From Microdochium bolleyi (taxonomy: Eukaryota; Ascomycota; Sordariomycetes; Xylariales; Microdochiaceae): a DNA stretch of 39,424 nucleotides. Below are positions 19,560-28,430 of the stretch, piece after piece (positions within the stretch are counted from its first letter, which is position 1; each line of letters begins with the position of its first letter). The stretch covers positions 1 through 39,424 of the forward strand of contig KQ964299.1 in NCBI GenBank assembly GCA_001566295.1, written 5' to 3'. The translations under genes and the position numbers were made by a program. Under the pieces are notes generated by a model. The model was not told the DNA's origin, ran no database searches, and was given only the letters and a program-made list of their open reading frames with translations.

Positions 19560-19790
19560 TCACTTCGTTTTCCAGTGGGGAAGGTCATGCGGGCATTTCC
19601 CAGCTGTTTCCTGGCAACCACACATCCCTGGATGGAAGGAGGTTTCCAGACCCTCAGTTGGAGAACGGCAGTACCGAAGCAGCAAAAAGAGTCACATCAC
19701 CGATGACGGGGATCATGGGAGAACGGGAAGGTCTGAACAAGTTCGAGGCCCAAAGAACAGCTCAAGGCGGCCTCAGGTATACGGCAATCC
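19560..19790 (+). repeat. Repeat V, first copy
   Basis: Resembles the reverse complement of about 25060-25200. Shared words include CCTCAxTTGxAGAA, ACATCACCGATG, GGGGATCA and GAACAGCTCAAGGCG. Frames through both copies give similar short peptides (TSPMTGI against TSPMAGI), so it may once have coded for protein. Confidence 0.55.
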
Positions 19791-20029
19791 CAACAGCCGT
19801 ATGTTCATGTTCACCTGCAAACGCAGCGCCCGCTCGCAATAGCTAGGTCAGAGGCAGGCAACACCATGGCGTGCGAGGCTTGTTAACATGAACGTGGCAA
19901 ACTCGGTGTTTCTCATAGAGCACTGCAGTTGAAGTCTACGTCTGTCGTCCGTGCTTATTCTACAGTTAAAATGCATATCAAGGACTCGTTTACGGGCTAC
20001 TAATCAGGACTAAAAGAAACAGTTCTCTG

Positions 20030-20830
20030 TAACCAGTGATGTCATGGATAAAACACGTGCGCCTTGCTGCCTGTGCCGTTATTCCTGCTGTGGCATGGGA
20101 TCGCGGACATTCCAATCACGGCAGGTGGGCCTGACTTCCGCCCCGCGTTTTGCGCAAGCTTGCGGGCCGGATCAAAGGGAAGCGTCTGCTTCATACATAC
20201 AGGATTTTAACAAGGATCTAAATGAGAAAGTGCCTCATGCACGGGCGACCCCTTGTTCACCCAGTCGTGCGGGACCAAAGCTAGTGGTGTTGACCTGCAG
20301 GCTACGCCGTAGTCTCGCCAATCCGACCTTCGGGCCAGGTTCGACCATGGAAGTCACTCCACAGTACGAAGACCGCTTCGTCTCGCGCAAACAGACTGCA
20401 GGGATGCAGTGCCAGCAGCGATTACGCGCAGATCCTCTAAGCACTATGGGATCAGACCAACGCGCGAGACCGCGCAGTGCGCAACGCGCACCACGCCATA
20501 TGCAGCGCTGATGCAGGCCCTTGTTGGGGCCGCAGGAGTCGCGGGACATTCGAGTGGCGCTCGACACCATAGCAGACCAGCTCGTGCAGGAGGTCACAGT
20601 TGGCAGAAGAAGGCGCGTGTCACTCAGCGAGCCGAGAGATGGTTCAAACATGGGAGAGTAGTAGAACCTGTCAGACAGCTTGCAACAGGGTCCCCGTACG
20701 TCGAAGGAGACGCTGCCGAATCTCCACTAAAGTAGCTCTGCAGGAGCAGGATAGCCTAAGCCTATTGCGTCCACTGCAGACAATCTCTTCTTTTGGGTCT
20801 CCAGTCGGCCCCTGCAAGCGTGTCTAGCTT
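20030..20830 (-). repeat. Upstream repeat U, second copy (inverted)
   Basis: The reverse complement matches 24.08-24.80 kb along most of its length. Anchors are GATCCCATAGTGC at 20441-20453 against 24420-24432, GCGCCACTCG with GCGACxCCTGCGGCCC, and GCGCAAAACGCGG with CGGAAGTCAGG. It sits directly before the promoter of D2. Together with D2 it forms the left arm of a large imperfect inverted duplication. Open frames inside it are not convincing as genes. Confidence 0.7.
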
Positions 20831-20988
20831 ACAACGCACGGATATTGCAAGCTTGAGACGCTCAGACGCAGACCCTGTCAGCGGGTTCAGCCAGCCATGC
20901 GTCAGTCAAGAGCCTGGTGCTGACATTGTGCTTAACGCTGTTGCTCTCGTCATCACCATACGCGCGCGTACGGCCGCAGTCACAATGG

Positions 20989-21003
20989 CATATAAGTATG
21001 GCG
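20989..21003 (+). promoter_or_regulatory. TATA box of D2
   Basis: CATATAAGTATGGCG lies about 55 bp before the ATG at 21049. It is nearly identical to the D1 element. Confidence 0.65.
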
Positions 21004-21048
21004 ATCCGTCGCTCTTATGCTTCAGTGGTATTATGACTACCGCCCGCC

Positions 21049-22119
21049 ATGGCATCCGTCACAGGTCGTGAGACCTCGCCTGAAGACTGCCTTGAGGTCG
21101 TCATTCACCCACGACCGCCCCAGGACACTTCGCAGCTTTCCTTCAGTAAGCGACTTCTCTTCCACCTCAACACCTGAGTTGATGCTCATGGTAGCAGACA
21201 TGCCGCCCACAGAAGAACTGCTCTCGTCCAGGTCTGGACCATCCAACTTCCCCGTCAGCCACAAGCGCACCCCGTGCGCACTTTCCGACACTGAGGGACG
21301 AACTCGGTGCGTAGAAGACGACACAGACGACTGGGAGATCACCAGCCAGGGCTCTGACCAGATCGGCGGCATCGACAGCGCAGCAGACAATCACCCACGC
21401 GAGTTGTCACCCTGGTCGTCCTGCACGAAATCGCCACCCACATCGCCGGCAACAGTCTCGAGCGACCGAACCCGAACACACGAAACTCCCCAACATGAGG
21501 ACGTCGGTTCACTCATTGACGACACTGCTGTAGAACAGCAGGATCATCTCTTGGAAGGCTTTGCACCAGCCCACTCCAAGTTCCCCTTGCCACCAGCGAG
21601 GTCCACGTCGCTGAGCTTCTCGCCCGCACTGCCGATAGAGATCGACAATAAATTTTACACAGACCTCCAGAATGCAAGACGAGAATTCAAACATGTAAGA
21701 CAAGAACTCAGACAGACAAGACAAGAATTCAAACAAGCAAGACAAGAATACAAAAATGCAGAACGAGACCTTGAGATCACAAGGCGAGAATTTCTTTCCA
21801 CGTTCGACGAGTTGAGCAACGTGCCGCCACTGGAGCGCGCGGAGGCAAAGGCCAGTGTTACTACACCGCTTTCTTAGCGGAGCCGAGCACCAAGCCCGAC
21901 GTCTTCTCTGGGGGGGCCTCAAGGAAGAGACCTGCAGAGGATGCCGCAGAGGCAACAGCGAACGGACCAAACAGCGCGACTATGCCCCGGAGCACCAGAA
22001 GGATCAAGCAGGTGAGTCCAGATGATATGACACTGGGTCCCTAATCGTTGCTGATTGGACAGATTCCTAGAATGCAAGAAAAGGTTGACTGCGGGGTTGC
22101 ACCTAGACCGAGACCATGA
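21049..22119 (+). pseudogene. D2: D-family copy with an internal deletion and a frame break
   Basis: ATG 21049 (GCCATGG) begins MASVTGRE, matching D1/D3, with LEVVIHPRPP for LTLVLHTPDT. After about 32 codons most of the N-domain is missing; a GTAAGC...GTAGCAG junction (21146-21197) can join to the next part. From 21198 the frame matches the D1 linker: PTEE, SGPSxFPVxH, VEDDxDxxEI and SQGS in the same order. A coiled coil of six 7-residue units follows (21677-21802), twice the number in D1. The long frame stops at 21875, but the conserved tail (ASRKRPAEDA) continues in another frame with no good intron between. A last intron 22012-22062 leads to a stop at 22119. Likely a damaged copy. Confidence 0.6.
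21677..21802 (+). repeat. 21-bp minisatellite encoding coiled-coil heptads in D2
   Basis: Six units of 21 bp such as AGACAAGAATTCAAACAAGC(A) encode RREFKHV, RQELRQT, RQEFKQA, RQEYKNA, ERDLEIT and RREFLST. D1 has about three related units (RREFFTL, RTQFETC, KAQYTSL). Confidence 0.85.
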
Positions 22120-22674
22120 GGCCATTTCTTTACCTGTCAGACCTTTTGTTGTATTTGTTGTGTTTGTTGTCGTTCTTAGACAGCTTGGTTGTTAGCTTAG
22201 TGGGAGCCTGGTGACCTCAACTGTCCATGATCTCGTTGCTTCTGCTCTATATCATATTTGTCGTCTTGGTCCCGATCAGTTACGTATACCCAGAAAGGCT
22301 CTTATAGAGTATGCTGTTTGAGAGCGGTGGGAGGACCGCAAGGTAAGCCTTATTAACCACTGTGTAATTAGGGGTATGCCACCGTCTTATTCACGGTATC
22401 ATATTATAGCTTATGTAATGGAGAAACTTGCGCGGAAAAAGAGGTCAAAAAATAACTTCCATGACAATCTATAGAATCAACGATCAAGCTATCCACGAAA
22501 GACTACGAGACACAATACAGCAAAACCCAGGAAATCATCCGACAGGTGAAGTAATAGCTTCACGACCTCAGCCTAGATGTAAACCCCCACCCCCCTTCTC
22601 CCTTGACTCGGTCTTGCGACCTAGGAATCAATCAGCAGCAACAAGAGACCTGGTGACATGTCATCTGGACCCTC
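22120..22674. other. Spacer between the inverted D2 and D1 arms
   Basis: No gene is seen. It is somewhat AT-rich, with TTGTTGTATTTGTTGTG-like sequence near 22148. It forms the centre of the inverted duplication and contains the 3' ends of both D transcripts. Confidence 0.5.
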
Positions 22675-23757
22675 CTACTGTCTCCTCCTTTTAGGCATTT
22701 GTGCAAAGTACTCGCTGGGCAACTTGCTGGCCTTTGTCGTATCTGTGGCATCATCCAAAGATCTCTTGGTTCCTGAAGTTCCTTTTAGGCAGACCCCGGA
22801 ACTGCCGTCCGTAGTAGGCTCGGCCGGAAGCAAGGATGGGCTGATCTCCGTTGGACGCACGGGAACCAAGTTGGCTGGCCCTTGTACCAGAGAGGTGTAT
22901 TGGGCTTTGCACGTTTCGAACTGCGTACGGAGCGTGAAAAACTCGCGTCGTGGTGACGTTGGTGAAGGTGTGCAGGGCGATGAGGGTGGCATTCCCGAGT
23001 CTACTTCGGCAGGGTATGTGTGCGGTCGGTCGTTGAGTTCCGAGACAAGCTCAAGATGCTGTCCAGCACCCTCGGGAATGAACACCTCGAGCTCGTCGAC
23101 CTCTGCGCGTCTGGGTCCCTCGTGGATTTGGGTTTGGCTGCTCGAAGCTGTTGATGGTGATGTGGGCGATGTTTCTGGGCGATTGTCAGCTTTGCCGTCG
23201 ATATTAGTGATACCGTCAACACCACCTTCGCTCGAGCTCGAGCCCTGACTGGCGATCTCCGAGCTGTCTGCGTCGTCTTCTACGCCCTGAGATTGTCCCT
23301 CGGTGGGTTCGGGCTGATGAGTTGTGCATATGGTCTGTTCGTGGCAGACGGGGAACTCGGATGGGCCAGACGTGGACGACGGCGGTTCTTCTGTGGGCTT
23401 CAGGCCTGCTGCTGCGACGACATCCTGTCGCGGCGAGTCCGTAGTCCAGTTTCGATCGATGGTCACGCTCCCAAATCTGAGGGTGCACTCCTCAACCGCA
23501 TCGATGCTTCGATAGACACCTGCGTATAAAGCTACAGACTTATCCTTGAAGCGTTTAAGGGGAATTCGGATGATGAACTTGTTGTCCGTGCTATTGTCGG
23601 TGGAGTCGGAACGATAAAACGGACCCCTAATATTCTCCTCCGGTGTGATGAAAGCGGCGAGGGCATGGTGCTGCGAAGTGTCGAGGGTGTCCGGTGTGTG
23701 GAGGACGAGGGTCAAGGAACCTTGGCGCAAGGTGATGGAATCTTGGACGGGCGCCAT
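22675..23757 (-). CDS. D1: intact D-family protein, 360 aa, function unknown
   Basis: A single open frame from ATG 23757 (MAPVQDSITL). Residues 1-105 form the D N-domain, which looks beta-rich: LTLVLHTPD, ALAAFITPEEN, KFIIRIPLKRF, VALYAGVYRS, LRFGSVTIDRNW. Residues 120-250 are a Ser/Thr/Pro/acidic linker with VEDDAD and many SS pairs. A short heptad-like helix follows (RREFFTLRTQFETCKAQY), and the tail is basic (TKRSLDDATD, then PKRRRQ at the very end), a likely nuclear localisation signal. No signal peptide. Paralogues are D2 (inverted, 0.6 kb away) and D3. CATATAAGTATCGCG is 60 bp upstream. A role as a nuclear regulatory or adaptor protein is only a guess. Confidence 0.7.
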   Translation of the reverse strand: MAPVQDSITLRQGSLTLVLHTPDTLDTSQHHALAAFITPEENIRGPFYRSDSTDNSTDNKFIIRIPLKRFKDKSVALYAGVYRSIDAVEECTLRFGSVTIDRNWTTDSPRQDVVAAAGLKPTEEPPSSTSGPSEFPVCHEQTICTTHQPEPTEGQSQGVEDDADSSEIASQGSSSSEGGVDGITNIDGKADNRPETSPTSPSTASSSQTQIHEGPRRAEVDELEVFIPEGAGQHLELVSELNDRPHTYPAEVDSGMPPSSPCTPSPTSPRREFFTLRTQFETCKAQYTSLVQGPANLVPVRPTEISPSLLPAEPTTDGSSGVCLKGTSGTKRSLDDATDTTKASKLPSEYFAQMPKRRRQ

Positions 23758-23815
23758 TTCTAGAGGTAGCCATGGGATGGTCGGACACTGCAACAAAGAA
23801 GTGCCGGGCCACGCG

Positions 23816-23826
23816 ATACTTATATG
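23816..23826 (-). promoter_or_regulatory. TATA box of D1
   Basis: On the minus strand ACATATAAGTATCGCG lies about 60 bp before the ATG, conserved with D2 and D3. Confidence 0.65.
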
Positions 23827-24084
23827 TCGTTGTAGCTGTGACTAAGGCTCTCCCTTTGCGCAATACTCGGTGGCTGTCCCGCGGCGGTGCAACGCCCTGT
23901 GAGCATGTCCGCTGCGGATGTGAGTAACGACGACGAACAACATATTGGCCCCAAGCACCAGACTACCGGCTGAATATCGCTAACAAACCCTCTGCGTCTG
24001 AGGCATATCTTCCCGATGCCACCGTATGACATCGTGAGGGACCTGGACAGACAGACGCAGGAGCTGATCGGAGATGGCCCGAAG

Positions 24085-24800
24085 TAGACATGGCTCACAA
24101 TGGACGCAACAGGCCTAGACTGCTTTCACCCCCATGCAGGTCTTCACCGGGTGTTGATCCGGTGGCGCCTTCGATGTCCAGGCATCCTGTTGTTGGCTGT
24201 CTGACCGGTTTCAAAAACCATCAAGATTGAGGGATTTTTCGGCTTGCCGAGTGATAGTATGTCTTCGGTCAACTGTGATCTGCACAAGCCTATGTGCCAT
24301 AGTCTCGAGCGCCACTCGGATGTCCCGCGACCCCTGCGGCCCTAACCAGGGGCTGCAGCTCAGCCCATTGCGCGTTGCGCGTTGCGCGCTGTATGCTGCA
24401 CACTCTCGCGCTTTGATGTGATCCCATAGTGCCTAGAGGATCTGCATGTTGTGTTGGCATTGCATCCCTGTTAGACTTTGCGCGTGATGAAGCAATCTCC
24501 GTGCCGCGATGTTGCTTTCCTGGTCGAACCTCGTCTGCCGTAGGCTGCATTGGCGAAACCAAAAAGTCTACAGACAGGGTGATCAATTGGGCCGGGGGAC
24601 TGTGCATGAGATACTTCGTATCGAGATCCTTAGAGTACTGCATCAAGCAGACACTTCCTCTTGATACGGCGAGCGTGCCTGCGCAAAACGCGGGACGGAA
24701 GTCAGGCTCCCCTTCCCGGATCAGGATGCTCGCAGTACAGTTCGAACGACGCAGGCAGCAAGGTGCATGTGAAGGGTCACATAGAACTATCTCTTTTCGT
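24085..24800 (+). repeat. Upstream repeat U, first copy
   Basis: The right arm partner of the inverted copy at 20.03-20.83 kb, with the shared anchors listed there. It lies upstream of D1 and contains a TTGCGCGTTGCGCGTTGCGC run near 24369. No reliable coding frame was found. Confidence 0.7.
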
Positions 24801-25059
24801 ATTCATTGATATCCCTGCAAGCCACCAGAATGTCGAGTTCCTGATTTGTACCGCACCTGTCGAATCAGCACGGACGACCAAAAGAAAAGATCCCGACTCA
24901 AGTGCTCCCTATGAGAAACACTGCCTTTGCCGCGTGCATGACAACGAGATTCGTACACCATGTTGTTGCTTGCCTCTGGTCAATCCATTGCCAGCGAGCG
25001 CGGTGAGCACTCAATTGCTGTGATTATTGAGCTGCTGAATGCCTCACCCGAGGGCGCCT

Positions 25060-25200
25060 TGAGCTGTTCATCGGGCCTGGATTTGGTTCGGTGCCCCCTG
25101 CTTTCCCGTGATCCCCGCCATCGGTGATGTGCCTCTTTTACTGCCTCTGTACCGCCATTCTTCAATTGAGGGGCTTCTGTCGAGCACTCGATTTGTGTGG
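25060..25200 (-). repeat. Repeat V, second copy (inverted)
   Basis: The reverse complement resembles 19560-19790, with ACATCACCGATG at 25119-25130 on the minus strand as anchor. Confidence 0.55.
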
Positions 25201-25243
25201 CCAGTTGATGATGTGTCAGCACTGGGTGGTGGTGAGTCATTCG

Positions 25244-25266
25244 GGGTCGGGTATTGTACCCGACCC
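25244..25266. repeat. Perfect inverted repeat, 10-bp arms
   Basis: GGGTCGGGTA and TACCCGACCC are exact reverse complements with a TTG spacer. It could be a regulator site or a hairpin; no gene lies close. Confidence 0.9.
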
Positions 25267-25837
25267 GGGGGCAAGTGGGCACGACGGAATTGGTGTCGCG
25301 CCGCGGAACGGCGTGCATGTTGGGCAGAGCCGCATGTACGCGGCAATTGGCCACAACCGGCCGTGCGGTCGCCGGCCGGAACACAAACGTACCGCACGGA
25401 GCTCCGGAAGGAAGCACACAGCCGGCCCGGCTACACCACGCAGCACCTGAGACTGGCAATCAATTGTGCAGCGGTTTGCCGTGCGCATAGGGCCATGATG
25501 AGACCTGCGTACTGCATGCGTAATGATTATGCAGACGGTGAGGCACGATGGAAGGGCGGGTGTGCGGTGAACCGACGGGAGGAATGATTGCGCACTTGCG
25601 CACGCGCTGTAGCGGTGGAAGTAAGCAGCGGCGATACCAGTAGAACAGAATGGAAAGGAGGACGTACCGGACATTGCAGTATGTATAGATAGACAGCGTA
25701 GCCACGACTGCAGCACCCAGATAGATTGAAAAATAACGAGTGCATTTCGCCTTACCTTGTTTCTTGTGTCTGAAATTGAACCCCATAAAAAGAGCAAAGC
25801 CAACGCTTCCCCTCCCGCACTCGCAATTTTCTTACAC

Positions 25838-25975
25838 GATGCATAATTACACCACGGTTGTGATTCCGGCTCAACCGTGTAATGAGCTTGTCTGGCTCGG
25901 CTTACATGCCTCGTATCTCGAGGGTGTTGAGTAGGTTGCTCAGATGGGAGACCGAGACTAGCTTAGCACTGCTTG
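25838..25975 (+). ncRNA. Possible degenerate 5S rRNA-like sequence
   Basis: Words in 5S order are seen: GAGCTTGTCTGGCTCGG (5S: GATCTCGTCTGATCTCGG), GTTGAGTAGGTTGCTCAG, then ATGGGAGACC, which is the usual internal-control-region ending in many eukaryotic 5S genes, and GCACTGCTTGG at the 3' end. The 5' third matches poorly and the spacing is a few bases long. Typical filamentous-fungal 5S sequences differ from this. It may be a pseudogene, a 5S-derived element or chance. Confidence 0.2.
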
Positions 25976-26188
25976 GACTGGACCATGGTTTATTTAGCTT
26001 GGCCGAATAGGTAATGAAGATGAGCTCCTCGATGGATCACAGTGCCTCAGCAGGCTTGTAATTATCCACGCAACCAAAAACACGATCAGTGGGAAAGTCA
26101 GGAACTTTCCACATTGATTAAATGTAATACCCCAACAGCAACTAACTCCTGGCACACTCCTCCAAGCAGCCCCGTTGACAGCGAGTGG

Positions 26189-27424
26189 CTATTTCACCGA
26201 GGAGCCGAAAATGTGGCGAGCTGTAGCAAGAGTTGCTGGCAAGCTGAACCCTCCGCCTAACCCTCTGGTAAGCCACGCCGGGAGTGGTTGCTCTTCCTCA
26301 TTCAACTCATCGCTGCAGCCCATACCTGCTGCCAGGGCAATGAACATCTCGACTGATTCGTCCCGAGTCAAGTTTGTGATATATCGTGTAGCTGGTGTTG
26401 CTGGGAGAGGTATCCCTGTCCACTTCCCTGCCAATAGCTGGAGCACGCCAACTCTGTCCGAGGGTGACCACGTCTTCATGGTTATTAAATTGGTCTCGAG
26501 GGATCCCGACCAGGGGTGGTTCTCAAAAGGGTAAACGTGCGGATGGACATCCCGGTATAACTTCTTTCTTTTGATAGTGTGTGTCGAGGAGGACCTCAGG
26601 CGTTTAGTCGAATTGCCTTTGTTTTGACATAGGTGCTGCGTTGCTTGATGAGGCTCGTTGGAGATTGGTGGTGTCGATGGTGGTGTCGCTGATTGCGTGG
26701 GCGCGGGGCGAGTCGCCGACGCGCAGCTTTCGGTGACCACACACACTCCTGCCACTGGCGAATAGCCAGTGGAGATTTCCGGTCGAGGAGATCGGGAAGG
26801 TAAGGACGTCTCGGCTGAACTGTGTGCTTTCGGCTCGCCAGTTGGTGCGTCTGCCTGCTGCCCCATGGTAGGAGCATCGAGTGATACTGGCGGCAGGTAG
26901 CTGTGCGCAACCTCATCTCGTCGTATGACTGCCGGCATCAACATCAGCTTTGAGTCGACTTCGTGTTGGTCAGCCACGCGCGGACAAACTCGTTGCTGTC
27001 TACCCACGGCGGCTGATACGGGCTCCTCAGGGCGAGGGCATATCCCCCTTTCATCATGTCTGGGGACGGCGCCCTGCGAGAGGGGTGTTGGCAAGAACAC
27101 GGCGACATTCTCGATAGTTTCAGTATGGACGGCTTGCTCGGGTTCTAGTTCAGGAGGGCCAGCGCAAGTGTTGGAATCAGACAGGATAGTATGCGGCGTC
27201 ACACTTGATTCCAGTGGCACTGACCCTGTTGACGTCATAGAGTCCGTGGTCTGGAGCTGTACCGACTTTCCTGTGAGGATTTGTTGCGAAGGAGATGGAT
27301 CGGCAGTGCATGGACTACCGTCAGGCTCGCCAGCACCATGGCTCTTCTTCGGACCAAGACGACGACGTGCGATTTTCTCGCCGTCCTCTTGGTGCAGATT
27401 GACGAACTGCAGCTCCTTCGACAT
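26189..27424 (-). CDS. Gene I: unknown 411-aa protein, long disordered N-terminus
   Basis: A single frame starting at ATG 27424 (MSKELQFVNL); the upstream part of the frame is only repeat DNA. Residues 10-40 contain a basic cluster (RRRLGPKK). Residues 40-290 are rich in Pro, Ser, Thr and Glu, probably disordered. A second basic stretch (KRLRSSSTHTIKRKK) lies near 300. The last 100 residues are globular: HPWSGSLETNLITMKTW, a VLQLLAGKW helix, and RYITNLTRDESVEMFIALAAG. A possible intron starting at GTATGG after LAAG and ending at CTTACCAG would shorten the C-terminus. Two basic clusters suggest a nuclear protein. No family recognised. Confidence 0.6.
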   Translation of the reverse strand: MSKELQFVNLHQEDGEKIARRRLGPKKSHGAGEPDGSPCTADPSPSQQILTGKSVQLQTTDSMTSTGSVPLESSVTPHTILSDSNTCAGPPELEPEQAVHTETIENVAVFLPTPLSQGAVPRHDERGICPRPEEPVSAAVGRQQRVCPRVADQHEVDSKLMLMPAVIRRDEVAHSYLPPVSLDAPTMGQQADAPTGEPKAHSSAETSLPSRSPRPEISTGYSPVAGVCVVTESCASATRPAPTQSATPPSTPPISNEPHQATQHLCQNKGNSTKRLRSSSTHTIKRKKLYRDVHPHVYPFENHPWSGSLETNLITMKTWSPSDRVGVLQLLAGKWTGIPLPATPATRYITNLTRDESVEMFIALAAGMGCSDELNEEEQPLPAWLTRGLGGGFSLPATLATARHIFGSSVK

Positions 27425-27493
27425 GATTGAGTGGTCGGTTATAGTACGGCGCACCCAGGGGCGCTTGAGAGATATCTGGTGATGGTGGCGATG

Positions 27494-27538
27494 GGTGGTG
27501 ATGGTGGTGATGGTGGTGATGGTGGTGATGGTGGTGAC
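27494..27538. repeat. 9-bp minisatellite (GGTGGTGAT) in the leader of gene I
   Basis: Four to five tandem copies of GGTGGTGAT lie 70-115 bp before the ATG of gene I. They could be translated as an ITT-repeat only if an upstream start were used. Confidence 0.9.
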
Positions 27539-27568
27539 TCGGAAGCCATATATAGCGATAGCTGGCAT

Positions 27569-28430
27569 GTGACCCAGAACGGCATACTAACAACTGCCTT
27601 TGTTTGATGTGGATCCATAGCCGTCAGCTTCCGCTGATGTTGCCGCCTCTGATCCGTCTATGGCCTGGCCTCCATTACCATCGCAGCTGCGCTCATCTTG
27701 CCTTATTAGGCAATGCCCGATTCGTCTGTCAGTGTGAACTGCTAGGTTGCCCATTGTGGCCAAAGAGGCCCATTCCCTTTCCGGGCATAGCCATAAGGGG
27801 AAGGAGACCTCTTTGACACCACGTGTTAGATAACACCCCACCAAACGAGTACGAGAGCAGGCGCTCGGACCAACATTGCCAACGGAGGTCAAGGTTGCCC
27901 TGGCCTACAGCATCTGAATGAAGCTGGAAAAACCTCCCTTTCAGCCTTCCAGGTACAGCGCGTGGACAGTGCAACCTGCAAGTGCCGACAACCCAGAAGT
28001 CCTAGGTCGAGAAAGGAGGCTAAATATGCAGGATGGTGTGACGTTAGCTGAACCCCAGCAAGCGAGGGCGGTGCAGATTCCTGAGACGACTCACGTCGCA
28101 AGTTGCCCCAAACGGAAAGAATGTTCCACCCATCCACAGATTACTGTATGAACATGGGTGACCACATCTATTGTGAGTCACTACTGGCATTTTAGAAGCC
28201 ATGTAACTCAAAGCCTTGTCGAAGCGGGCGCATACAGCAGCTCTTTACCTAGCTTGACTATCCAGCATTCCGCTGCCACGCTTTCATCCTGGGGCTTTTT
28301 TTTTTCTTTTCGCAAAGACAGCGCGGTAGCCATTAACTTTTTATTTCCAGAGCAACCACCGAGACCGCTGAAACCTACAACGCATTGCTCTCATGTATAT
28401 ATTTATTTCTCAACATGACAAGTTTATTTT
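27569..28430. other. Intergenic region, nothing recognised
   Basis: Short frames are present on both strands but overlap and are not convincing. GC content falls from about 28150 on, marking the start of the AT-rich block. Confidence 0.4.

Larger units (their letters stand above)
24801..26188. other. Intergenic region with repeat V, a palindrome and a 5S-like stretch
   Basis: No supported gene in about 1.4 kb. It holds the inverted copy of repeat V (25060-25200), an inverted repeat at 25244-25266, and a stretch near 25838-25975 faintly like 5S rRNA. Overlapping open frames at 25.1-25.8 kb have no coherent composition. Confidence 0.45.

Noticed and set aside
20044..20735. ORFs of 155 and 108 codons
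   Set aside because: They lie in repeat U. The related frames in the other U copy are broken and shifted, so they look non-coding.
25068..25803. Several overlapping ORFs of 108-188 codons
   Set aside because: They overlap on both strands, have biased composition from GC-rich DNA, and none shows domain-like character.
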